Positions 1 through 6,586 of a stretch of 13,748 nt of DNA are shown in pieces. The notes under the pieces are model-generated. The model was not told the DNA's origin. It saw only the letters and a list, made by a program, of their open reading frames with translations, and made no database searches. The stretch lies in contig CASEKM010000070.1 of NCBI GenBank assembly GCA_949288405.1, positions 1 through 13,748 of the forward strand. The letters run 5' to 3'. Position numbers and translations under genes: made by a program. Source of the stretch: an uncultured bacterium (GTDB lineage Bacteria; Bacillota; Clostridia; Oscillospirales; Oscillospiraceae). Positions within the stretch are counted from its first letter, which is position 1, and each line of letters opens with the position of its first letter.

Positions 1-149
1 GCGGGAGCAGCGGCAGGGGCGGGAGCGGGAGCCACAGGAGCGGCAGCCACGGGGGCGGCCACAGGGGCGGCGGCAACGGGGGCAGCGGCACCGGTCTTCT
101 CCACGGTGACACTGTAAACCTTGCCATTCACGGTGACATTGTAGTTCAT
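1..149 (-). CDS. gcdC: Glutaconyl-CoA decarboxylase biotin-carrier (gamma) subunit, 5' part only
   Basis: The frame reads leftward from an ATG at 147-149 and is still open at the window edge, giving 49 codons. The product starts MNYNVTVNGKVYSVTVEKTG and then becomes almost pure Ala/Pro/Val (residues 21-49). This is the layout of biotin-carrier subunits of Na+-pumping decarboxylases: a short N-terminal beta segment, a flexible Ala-Pro linker, then the biotinyl domain with its Met-Lys-Met lysine, which would lie outside the window. An AAGGGG Shine-Dalgarno stands about 11 nt upstream. The carrier would shuttle carboxybiotin from GcdA to the membrane beta subunit. It lies 194 nt after hgdB in the same direction, so it is probably the next operon gene. 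An OadA- or MmdC-type carrier looks similar, but the neighbours make GcdC by far the best reading. Confidence 0.85.
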   Translation of the reverse strand, partial: MNYNVTVNGKVYSVTVEKTGAAAPVAAAPVAAPVAAAPVAPAPAPAAAP

Positions 150-226
150 AATGATTCTTTCCCCTTTTCTGAATAATATAGCAAGTCATCCAGACCCCGT
201 CCCGGACCCGGATGTGTTTTGCCCGG

Positions 227-262
227 GTCCTCCGCTTGAATTGAATCCTTCAAGCGGAGGAC
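227..262. repeat. Perfect 14-bp inverted repeat between hgdB and gcdC
   Basis: The left arm GTCCTCCGCTTGAA (227-240) and right arm TTCAAGCGGAGGAC (249-262) are exact complements around an 8-nt loop. No run of T follows on either strand, so it is not a classical intrinsic terminator. A second inverted repeat, GGACCCG (204-210) with CGGGTCC (224-230), shares bases 227-230 with the first, so the two hairpins cannot both form fully. Possible roles are partial termination, mRNA processing or 3'-end protection that sets the ratio of hgdAB to gcdC transcript. The structure is seen; the role is inferred. Confidence 0.75.
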
Positions 263-343
263 CGCATTTGGTTTATTGTAGCATTTATGCAAGATATCTG
301 TCAAGAAGCTGAGCCGGGAAATTCCGGCGCAGGCCGCAAACTC

Positions 344-1480
344 TTACAGCACGTCGGCGAACGCCTGGATGGCGGTGCTGGCCTGGCCGAAGTCCCGCAT
401 CTGCTGGTCCACGCCCAGCTTGATGTGGGGGATGCCGGCGTCGTCCAGAGCCTTCTTCAGGTAGGGGTACTCCATCTCCTCGGGGTCGCAGAACTGCTGC
501 ATGAACAGCACCAGGCCCTGGGCGCCGGAGTCCTTCACCAGCTGCACCACATAGTCGGCGCGGCGGTTCTGGCTGGAGGCCTCATCGTACAGGAGCACGT
601 CGTAGTCCTGGTCGGCGAACTGCTGAGCCAGAGCCATCATGGGGTCGCCCTCCTCGCTGGCGTCCACCCGGAAGGCGCGGGTCTCCTGGGCCACGTCGTC
701 GGCGGCGATGGCGATCTTGTTGTCGTCGAAGATCTGCAGCAGCTTGGGGTTGTCGCAGATGATGCCGGAGGTGACGATCTTGCAGCCCTTCCAGTCGGCG
801 GCGGGCAGCTTGGCCAGTTCGGCGTTGAGCTCCTCCAGCTTCTGGGTGTACACGGCGGGCTCCATGAACCAGGCGGCGCGCAGCACGGCGGAGCGCTTCA
901 CAGCGGAGATCACGTCGCAGTGCTCGCTGGCCAGCTTCACGAAGGTGCGGCGGGCGGCGCGGTTCTGGTTCATCACCTTGATGGCGGCGCGCAGATCGTC
1001 GTCAGAGATGGTCTTGCCGGCGATCTTCTCCAGCTCGCCCTTCACGTGCATGTACTGGTCCACGGTGAACTGCAGGCCGAAGGCGGGCTTGCGGTTCTGG
1101 GGGTGAGCCAGGAAGATGCAGGGCAGCTTGCCCTCCATGGCCACGCGGATGTTCTGGCTCATGGGGCGCAGGGTGTCGCAGATGGTGGGGGTGATGATGC
1201 CGTCCAGCTGATCCAGGGTGCCGTCCAGCAGCATCTCCAGCGCCAGCTGAGCGATGGTGCAATAGAAGGTGGCGCAGTACTCCTTGGCCATGGCGATGGT
1301 CTTCTTGTTGCTGCCCCAGATGCCCATGGGCACCATGCCGGCGGCTACCACCAGCTCCACGGGGGCGAAATAGGGCAGCACGCCGATGACCTTCTTGCCC
1401 TCCTGCTTGTACTGGGAGAGGACCCGGTAGGGGTGCTCGGAATACTCTTTAAACTCGTTCAGCAAAACCTCGGTGCTCAT
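344..1480 (-). CDS. hgdB: (R)-2-hydroxyglutaryl-CoA dehydratase, beta subunit (component D)
   Basis: This 378-residue protein is the smaller subunit of the heterodimer that dehydrates (R)-2-hydroxyglutaryl-CoA to (E)-glutaconyl-CoA by a ketyl-radical mechanism. Family-typical stretches include GVLPYFAPVELVVAAGMVP (residues 33-51) and ITPTICDTLRPMSQN (96-110). Cysteines at 69, 74 and 101 are candidates for metal or cluster binding. The length matches known HgdB proteins. Its ATG overlaps the TGA of hgdA in an ATGA junction (1477-1480), implying translational coupling and roughly 1:1 synthesis. The stop codon is at 344-346. Codon choice is very biased toward C/G-ending codons, as in the rest of this operon, suggesting high expression. 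Dehydratases for lactoyl-, phenyllactyl- or 2-hydroxyisocaproyl-CoA belong to the same family, but adjacent gcdA and gctA point to hydroxyglutaryl-CoA. Confidence 0.95.
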   Translation of the reverse strand: MSTEVLLNEFKEYSEHPYRVLSQYKQEGKKVIGVLPYFAPVELVVAAGMVPMGIWGSNKKTIAMAKEYCATFYCTIAQLALEMLLDGTLDQLDGIITPTICDTLRPMSQNIRVAMEGKLPCIFLAHPQNRKPAFGLQFTVDQYMHVKGELEKIAGKTISDDDLRAAIKVMNQNRAARRTFVKLASEHCDVISAVKRSAVLRAAWFMEPAVYTQKLEELNAELAKLPAADWKGCKIVTSGIICDNPKLLQIFDDNKIAIAADDVAQETRAFRVDASEEGDPMMALAQQFADQDYDVLLYDEASSQNRRADYVVQLVKDSGAQGLVLFMQQFCDPEEMEYPYLKKALDDAGIPHIKLGVDQQMRDFGQASTAIQAFADVL

Positions 1481-2940
1481 TTCGCCTCGGCCTCCTTCTT
1501 CGCTTGATTGGCCTCCATGGCCTCGACCAGGCCCTGGACGCGGGTCTCATACTGGGCCTCGTTAAAGTTCCGGGGATCGGCCTGGTCGCCGTCGAAGCCG
1601 GCGCAGGGGACGCCCAGATCCTTGGTGAAGCGGCGCTGCATCTCGGCCATGTAGCCGGACCAGGGCTTGCAGGAGCGGTTGTAGTGGACCAGCACGCCGT
1701 CCACCTTGTTGTCCCGGCAGATGCCCTCACGCCAATCCACGCCCTGCTCGATACACACGGAGTTGGGGGCCTTGTAGTAGGCGCGGGCCATCTCGTCCAT
1801 GTTGTTGTACACGAAGCCGAAAGCGGGGGCGTACACCACGGCGGTGACGTTGACGCCATGGGCCTTCAGAGGCTTGAACAGGTTGGGCAGCTTGGGCCAG
1901 CAGGGGATGCCCTCGAACATGACGCGGTACTTCTCGGGGAAGGGCGTGGTGCTCTTGCCCTCCTTGACGGCCTCGGCCAGGTCCTTCTCCAGCAGCTCGA
2001 AGGCCTCGGCGGCCTCCACCTTGCCGCGGGCGGTCACCACGTCGGCCATGTGGTTGAACAGATCGAAGCCGCTGTAGGGGGCGGGCTTGTACTGCAGGTA
2101 GTCGCAGACGCGCAGCCAGGCCTTGGCGGTGCGGTTGGCGTTCTCACAGGCGTGCTCGAACTTCTTCTCGTCGAACTTCTTGCCGGTGAGCTGCTCCAGC
2201 TGGTGGATAGCGGCGTCAAACTGAGCGCGGACATAGGCCACGTTGGTGTCGTGGACCTCCACGGTGTTGTTGTAGGGGATGTCGATCATGATCAGGGGGA
2301 TGTTGCACATACGGGCGATGTTCTCATACCACTTGGTCATGCAGTTGCAGATGTTGTTGCAGCACAGCACGAAATCGGGCTGAGGCATGCGCATCTGGCG
2401 GTAGGGCTTGATGGCCTCCCGGCGGAAGTTCTTGTAGGCGATCTCCTTCTCGGTGGTCTCGGGCAGGGCCTCGATCTCATAGATGTCATCCAGCACGGTG
2501 TAGGGCTGCATGGTCTTGGGATCCTTCTTGGGCTTGCCGGTCTCGGGGTCGATGACCACGTTGCCGTTCTCGTCCTTCAGGGGCTTGCCGCTGTTGGGGT
2601 TGATGACGTACTCCAGGGTCTCGGGGTCGAACTTCCGGGCGGCGCGCTTGCCGGCGGCATAGGCCAGGCTGATGCGGGCGTAGCCGCAGATGTCGTTGTC
2701 ATAGCCCAGATCCTCGGCGGCCTTGCACATGATCTCGCCGTCCCGGTTGGCGGCGATGCCGGCGGCCTGGTTCTCGGGGTACATGACGTTCAGATCAAAG
2801 GCCTCGGCCAGCTCGCAGGGGAACTTGGAGCTGGACCAGCCCACCAGCTTACCCTCGGCGTGGGCCTTCCGGGCGTCGGCGTAGACGTCCTCCACGACCT
2901 TGCGCAGAGCCTTTACGCCAGGACTAACTTCTTTTGCCAT
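1477..2940 (-). CDS. hgdA: (R)-2-hydroxyglutaryl-CoA dehydratase, alpha subunit (component D)
   Basis: This 487-residue alpha subunit pairs with HgdB and carries [4Fe-4S]-type catalytic chemistry. Visible signatures are VGWSSSKFPCELAEAF (33-48), ENQAAGIAANRDGE (56-69), YDNDICGYARISLAYAAG (80-97) and a cysteine group CCNNICNC (193-200). The C-terminal half has HYNRSCKPWSGYM and FDGDQADPRNFN. A hydrophilic Asp/Gly/Pro/Lys-rich stretch at about 110-147 resembles an extension I recall in Acidaminococcus HgdA, which separates hydroxyglutaryl-CoA dehydratases from shorter relatives. The start is well placed, with GGGAGGAG 7 nt before the ATG. hgdC lies 55 nt upstream and hgdB overlaps downstream by 4 nt. 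The assignment follows the established hgdC-hgdA-hgdB order. Confidence 0.96.
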   Translation of the reverse strand: MAKEVSPGVKALRKVVEDVYADARKAHAEGKLVGWSSSKFPCELAEAFDLNVMYPENQAAGIAANRDGEIMCKAAEDLGYDNDICGYARISLAYAAGKRAARKFDPETLEYVINPNSGKPLKDENGNVVIDPETGKPKKDPKTMQPYTVLDDIYEIEALPETTEKEIAYKNFRREAIKPYRQMRMPQPDFVLCCNNICNCMTKWYENIARMCNIPLIMIDIPYNNTVEVHDTNVAYVRAQFDAAIHQLEQLTGKKFDEKKFEHACENANRTAKAWLRVCDYLQYKPAPYSGFDLFNHMADVVTARGKVEAAEAFELLEKDLAEAVKEGKSTTPFPEKYRVMFEGIPCWPKLPNLFKPLKAHGVNVTAVVYAPAFGFVYNNMDEMARAYYKAPNSVCIEQGVDWREGICRDNKVDGVLVHYNRSCKPWSGYMAEMQRRFTKDLGVPCAGFDGDQADPRNFNEAQYETRVQGLVEAMEANQAKKEAEAK

Positions 2941-2995
2941 AGTAAATCTCCTCCCTACTTGATAGGCAGTTTCAAATGCTTACGCGCACTGGGGC

Positions 2996-3790
2996 TCAAG
3001 CCTTGTGCGCTCTCTTATAACGGTCATAGGCGAACAGGGCCGCCCCCAGGGCCCCGTTGTACTGGGTCAGCGGGGATGTGTGGATGGTGCGGCCCAGCTC
3101 CTCCTCCAGAGCCTTCACCACGCCGGTGTTCTGAGCCACGCCGCCGGTCATCACCACCAGCTCCTTGGCGCCCACCCGGTGGGCCAGACCGGCCACCCGG
3201 CTGGCCACGGAGTGGTGGATGCCGTTGATGATGTCCCGCTTGTCGGAACCCTGAGCCAGCTGGCTGATGACCTCGCTCTCGGCGAAGACGGTGCAGGTGG
3301 AGCTGATGGACAGGTTCCGTGTGGACTGGGCCCCCAGATCTCCCAGCTCCTCCACCTTCACCTCCAGTACCCGGGCCATTACGTCCAGGAACCGGCCGGT
3401 GCCGGCGGCGCACTTGTCGTTCATGACGAAGTTGGTCATGACGCCGTTTTCGATCTGGAGCACCTTCACGTCCTGGCCGCCGATGTCGATGACGGTGTGC
3501 ACGTCGGGGAACAGGAAGCTGGCCCCCTTGGCGTGGCAGCTGAGCTCGCTCATCTGATAGTCGGCGATGCCCTCCAGGGAGTTGCGGCCGTAGCCGGTGG
3601 CCAGGGTGAAGGCCATGTCCGCCTCCTTCATGCCCGCGTTCTCCAGCACCTGGTCGATGGCCCGCTGGGGGCCGCTGGTGCCGGCGCCGACGGCGATGAG
3701 GGACTTGGCCACGATCTCCTTGCCGTCAGCCAGGATGACGCACTTGGAGGCGGTGGAGCCGATGTCGATGCCTAAGGTGTAGATACTCAT
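2996..3790 (-). CDS. hgdC: 2-hydroxyglutaryl-CoA dehydratase activator (component A, ASKHA ATPase)
   Basis: This 264-residue cytoplasmic activator hydrolyses ATP to push one electron into HgdAB at very low potential. It starts with the ASKHA phosphate-binding motif GIDIGSTASKCVIL (7-20), has a second nucleotide-binding segment VIDIGGQDVKV (100-110), and ends with the adenosine motif VVMTGGVAQNTGV. The two cysteines that ligate the [4Fe-4S] cluster across the homodimer interface in this family are C127 (in NDKCAAGTGRFLD) and C166 (in SSTCTVFAESE), the positions I recall for the Acidaminococcus protein. The start ATG has AGGAGA about 11 nt upstream. It sits between gcdA and hgdA in the order known for glutamate fermenters, and a GC-only hairpin separates it from gcdA. 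No lesion is visible. It probably needs reduced ferredoxin or flavodoxin as donor, and EFR1-type and flavodoxin-fold proteins are encoded further along, though no link is shown. Confidence 0.97.
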   Translation of the reverse strand: MSIYTLGIDIGSTASKCVILADGKEIVAKSLIAVGAGTSGPQRAIDQVLENAGMKEADMAFTLATGYGRNSLEGIADYQMSELSCHAKGASFLFPDVHTVIDIGGQDVKVLQIENGVMTNFVMNDKCAAGTGRFLDVMARVLEVKVEELGDLGAQSTRNLSISSTCTVFAESEVISQLAQGSDKRDIINGIHHSVASRVAGLAHRVGAKELVVMTGGVAQNTGVVKALEEELGRTIHTSPLTQYNGALGAALFAYDRYKRAHKA

Positions 3791-3819
3791 AAAACTTGCG
3801 GTCTCCTACTTGTGAGGCT

Positions 3820-3846
3820 GCCCGGGCGGCGGGCGGCCGCCCGGGC
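3820..3846. repeat. GC-only intercistronic hairpin between gcdA and hgdC
   Basis: GCCCGGGCGGC (3820-3830) and GCCGCCCGGGC (3836-3846) form an 11-bp stem made only of G-C pairs with a 5-nt loop, just after the gcdA stop. On the transcribed (minus) strand it is followed by ordinary sequence with no T tract, so it is unlikely to terminate efficiently. It could stabilise the upstream gcdA message or mark a processing site. The hairpin is seen; the function is inferred. Confidence 0.8.
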
Positions 3847-3856
3847 GCGGAAATCC

Positions 3857-5620
3857 TTACTTATGCAGCTTGTTGTAGTCGGCAATGATCCGAGGCAGCA
3901 GCATCTGATGGAAGGGGCAGATGCTCTCGGGGTTCTGGTAGCAGGAGTCGGTGAAGGCCACGATGTAGTTACGCATCATGGGCAGATCCACGATCTCGTC
4001 CACCAGGCCGGCCTTGGCGCAGAAGAAGGGCTTGGACTTCTCGTCATAGTCGTCGATCAGCGCGTTCATCTTGTCGATGGTGGGCTGCAGATCCTTGCCG
4101 GCCTTCTGGTCCTTGGCCAGACGGCTGGTGTACATGGCGTTGGCGGCGGTCTTGCCGTTCATGACGTTGATCTCGGTGGCGGCGGTGCCCAGGGAGAAGG
4201 CGTTGTTGTCGTTGCCCTGGGGGCCGCCCAGCACGTAGTGGGCGGCGGCGGTGCCGCGGCGCAGGGTGATCTCCATCATGGGCAGCTTGCTGGACTGGAT
4301 GGAGTAGATCAGGCTCTGGCCCAGACCCAGCAGCTCGGCGACCTCGGCGTCGTCGCCCACGTCAATGCCGGTGGTGTCCTGGAGCCACACCATGGGGATG
4401 CGGTCACGGGCGCACAGGGTGACGAACTCGTTCATCTTGATCAGGCCCTGGCGGTACAGCTTGCCGCCGGCAGCCATAGCCTGGCCGTACTTCTCCACCT
4501 TGTACTCGGGGTAGTTGGGGAACACGCCCTGCTGGTTGGCCACCACGCCCACCAGAAGGCCGTCCACCTTGGCCAGGCCGGTGATCATCTCGGGGCCGTA
4601 GCCCTTCTTGTACTCCATGAACTGGCTGCCGTCGAACAGGCGGGCGATGACGGAGTACATGTCATAGGGACGGTTCTTGTTGTTCAGCACCAGGTCGTAC
4701 AGCTCCACGTCGGAGGCGGCGGGGGACTGGGGAGTGTCCACGCGGAAGAACTCCAGGTCGTAGGTGGGCAGCATGTCCACATACTTCTTGATGCCCTCGA
4801 TGACGCCCTCCTGGGTCTGATAGACCTCGCGGAAGAAGCCGGTGACGCCGTAGTGGATGGACACAGATCCGGGAGGATCGGCGCGCAGGCCCTTGGTGGC
4901 CTCGATCTGGGCCAGGGCGGTCTCCATATCCACGTGGGGCTTGGGGTTCATGCCGCCCACGATGCCGGCGCCGCCCACGGCCATGTTGGCCTTCTCATGG
5001 GCGATGAGGATGGTGGGGCTGATGGAGTGATAGCCGCCGCCGGCGGGGTTGGTGCCGTGGATGCCCACGATGACGGGCACGCCCAGCTGGTTGAGCTCGG
5101 AGTTGCGGTAGAAGGGGGTGCCGCCGCCCCGGCGGTTGGGGTACACCAGCTCCTGCTGGTCCAGCTCCACGCCGGCGCACTCCAGCAGATAGATCAGGGG
5201 GATGCGCAGCCGCTTGGCGGTGTCGCTGCCCCGGAGCAGGTTGTCGGCCTGGCCGGGCACCCAGGTGCCGGCGTGCTTCTTGTTATCGGAAGCGATGATG
5301 CAGCACCACTTGCCGTTGACGCGGCCCAGGCCCTTGATGATGGAGGTGGTGCCGGTCTTGTTGTCGTTGGGGTTGTACAGGCTGTTCAGGGGGCACCAGG
5401 TGCCGGGGTCCACCAGCAGGGTGACCCGCTGCATGGCGGTGAGCTGGCCCCGGGAGTTCATGGCCTCGTCGGGCTTGCCCTTCTCCAGGCCGGCCACAAT
5501 CTTGGCATGGATGTCCTCCTCAATGGCCTTCAGTTCCGCTACGTTCTCGGGGTTGGCGTGGACCGCCTTGCCCACGGTGGGCATGTTCTGGAAGTAGCGG
5601 GGCATAGAATAGTTACCCAA
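3857..5620 (-). CDS. gcdA: Glutaconyl-CoA decarboxylase, carboxytransferase (alpha) subunit
   Basis: GcdA transfers the carboxyl group of glutaconyl-CoA onto biotin of the carrier subunit, giving crotonyl-CoA; the membrane beta subunit then decarboxylates carboxybiotin and exports Na+. The protein has 587 residues, the family length. Both crotonase-like halves are present: NPAGGGYHS (191-199) and VGGAGIVGGMNP (215-226) form the N-terminal CoA/oxyanion region, and LGGPQGNDNNAFSLGTAA lies in the C-terminal half. The start is a TTG at 5618-5620: AGGAGG lies 8 nt upstream, and the resulting N-terminus MGNYSMPRYFQNMP resembles the known Acidaminococcus N-terminus, whereas the first ATG is five codons inside. 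It follows the 35-codon ORF by 67 nt. Related carboxytransferases (methylmalonyl-CoA, acetyl-CoA) exist, but sequence and context favour glutaconyl-CoA. Confidence 0.97.
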   Translation of the reverse strand: MGNYSMPRYFQNMPTVGKAVHANPENVAELKAIEEDIHAKIVAGLEKGKPDEAMNSRGQLTAMQRVTLLVDPGTWCPLNSLYNPNDNKTGTTSIIKGLGRVNGKWCCIIASDNKKHAGTWVPGQADNLLRGSDTAKRLRIPLIYLLECAGVELDQQELVYPNRRGGGTPFYRNSELNQLGVPVIVGIHGTNPAGGGYHSISPTILIAHEKANMAVGGAGIVGGMNPKPHVDMETALAQIEATKGLRADPPGSVSIHYGVTGFFREVYQTQEGVIEGIKKYVDMLPTYDLEFFRVDTPQSPAASDVELYDLVLNNKNRPYDMYSVIARLFDGSQFMEYKKGYGPEMITGLAKVDGLLVGVVANQQGVFPNYPEYKVEKYGQAMAAGGKLYRQGLIKMNEFVTLCARDRIPMVWLQDTTGIDVGDDAEVAELLGLGQSLIYSIQSSKLPMMEITLRRGTAAAHYVLGGPQGNDNNAFSLGTAATEINVMNGKTAANAMYTSRLAKDQKAGKDLQPTIDKMNALIDDYDEKSKPFFCAKAGLVDEIVDLPMMRNYIVAFTDSCYQNPESICPFHQMLLPRIIADYNKLHK

Positions 5621-5687
5621 TGTAATTTCCTCCTTTGGATGACTTTATGGCTCCGTTATGGATGGGTTTGCGGGGGAGGCCGCAGCC

Positions 5688-5795
5688 TTAAAAGTTACAA
5701 AAGTTACACCCCCATGTAGGCTCGAGCTGAATCCCTATCATCAGCAGCGCCAACAGGAGCAGTGCAATCCACAGCCCCCCGCCGCCGCGTCCCAT
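5688..5795 (-). CDS. Unrecognised 35-residue membrane microprotein with C-terminal CxxC
   Basis: An ATG at 5793-5795 opens a 35-codon frame ending at TAA 5688-5690. The predicted protein has an N-terminal MGRGGGG, one hydrophobic segment LWIALLLLALLMIGIQL (8-24) long enough for a single membrane helix, and a short tail EPTWGCNFCNF with a CxxC at C30/C33. AAGGAG, embedded in the last codons of gctB, stands 10 nt before the ATG, and the ORF starts 7 nt after the gctB stop. That spacing is typical of a translated operon gene. The tail arises from a tandem 9-nt duplication (TGTAACTTT twice). I do not recognise a family. It could be a small partner of the membrane decarboxylase complex, whose known delta subunit (GcdD) is also a single-helix protein but about three times longer, or a spurious frame. 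Its existence is inferred from RBS, position and hydrophobicity. Confidence 0.6.
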   Translation of the reverse strand: MGRGGGGLWIALLLLALLMIGIQLEPTWGCNFCNF

Positions 5796-5802
5796 CTCTG
5801 TC

Positions 5803-6566
5803 TTACTCCTTGGGGACCTTGATGAAGGCCTGGCCGGGGTCGATCTCCTCGCGGATGAGCTTGATGATGTCGGGACCGGGGCCCTCCATCAGCTCGGCGC
5901 GGGACACGTCCACCTCGAAGCCGGTGTTCTCCTGGACCATCTCGGGGGAGGAGAACGGATAGTAGTAAGCCAGGTACATCCGCTTGGTCTCCTCGTCGAA
6001 CTTCATGATGCCCAGGTCGGTGACCACCATCTGGGGGCCGCGGTTGCCGGGCAGGCCGGCGCGCTCACGGCCGCCGGGGCCGTCCATCCAGCCGCAGGAG
6101 GTGATGTAGTCGATCTTCTCCATGAAGCGGCGCTTCTGGTGCTGCATCATGATGATGGTGTTGCAGTAGGTGGCGATGCCGTTGGCGCCGCCGGAGCCGG
6201 TGAACCGGGTCTGGGGCTTCACATAGTCGCCCTTGCCGTAGATGCAGGTGGAGTTCACGTTGCCGTAGGGGTCGATCTGGGCGCCGCCGATGAAGGCCAC
6301 CAGACGAAGCGCACGTTGGGCCACTGCACGGCGCAGTGGGCCATGAAGCGGTTGTCGCCCACGGAGCGGGGCACCTCAACGGGGGAGCAGTCCATCAGGC
6401 CGCTCTCCACGATGGGATGGCAGGAGGGGCACACGGCCCGCTTGGCCAGGGAGGCGCCGATCAGGGGAAGGCCGGTGCCCACGATGACGATCTGATTCTC
6501 CTTGATGTTCTTGGCGATGGCGTACGCCTGCATTTCCTGCTTGGTATACTTGGTATAATCAGACAT
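5803..6566 (-). pseudogene. gctB: Glutaconate CoA-transferase subunit B, frameshifted by a ~40-nt deletion
   Basis: GctB is the beta subunit of the class I CoA-transferase that moves CoA from acetyl-CoA (or glutaconyl-CoA) to 2-hydroxyglutarate. The N-terminal frame runs from ATG 6564-6566 (GGGAGG 9 nt upstream) and includes the catalytic glutamate E54 in VESGLMDC, through WPNVRF (82-87). The C-terminal frame resumes as RLVAFIGGAQIDPYGNVN at 6306 and ends in EEIDPGQAFIKVPKE at 5803. The two frames differ. By comparison with the Acidaminococcus protein as I recall it, about 13 residues between these blocks are missing, which equals about 40 nt. Restoring them gives 267 residues, the normal length. 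As written, translation leaves the family after residue 88 and stops at 6255-6257, giving about 103 residues. It follows gctA by 20 nt. A real inactivating deletion and an assembly error are both possible. Confidence 0.93.
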
Positions 6567-6586
6567 TGTAATGTACCTCCCAACTG

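Noticed and set aside
1..120. GC-rich short repeats at the left edge as a CRISPR-like or tandem repeat array
   Set aside because: They are in frame with gcdC and encode its Ala/Pro/Val linker, a known feature of biotin-carrier subunits.
3812..5719. Very long open frame on the plus strand (635 codons) opposite gcdA, with similar ones opposite hgdA, hgdB and gctA
   Set aside because: They mirror highly expressed GC-rich genes whose third-position bias removes stops from the opposite strand. Their products are low-complexity Gly/Val/Leu/His-rich and have no RBS or family signature.
6255..6566. Programmed ribosomal frameshifting as an explanation for split gctB
   Set aside because: No slippery heptamer or stimulatory structure is evident, and about 13 conserved residues are missing at the junction, which a one-base shift cannot restore.
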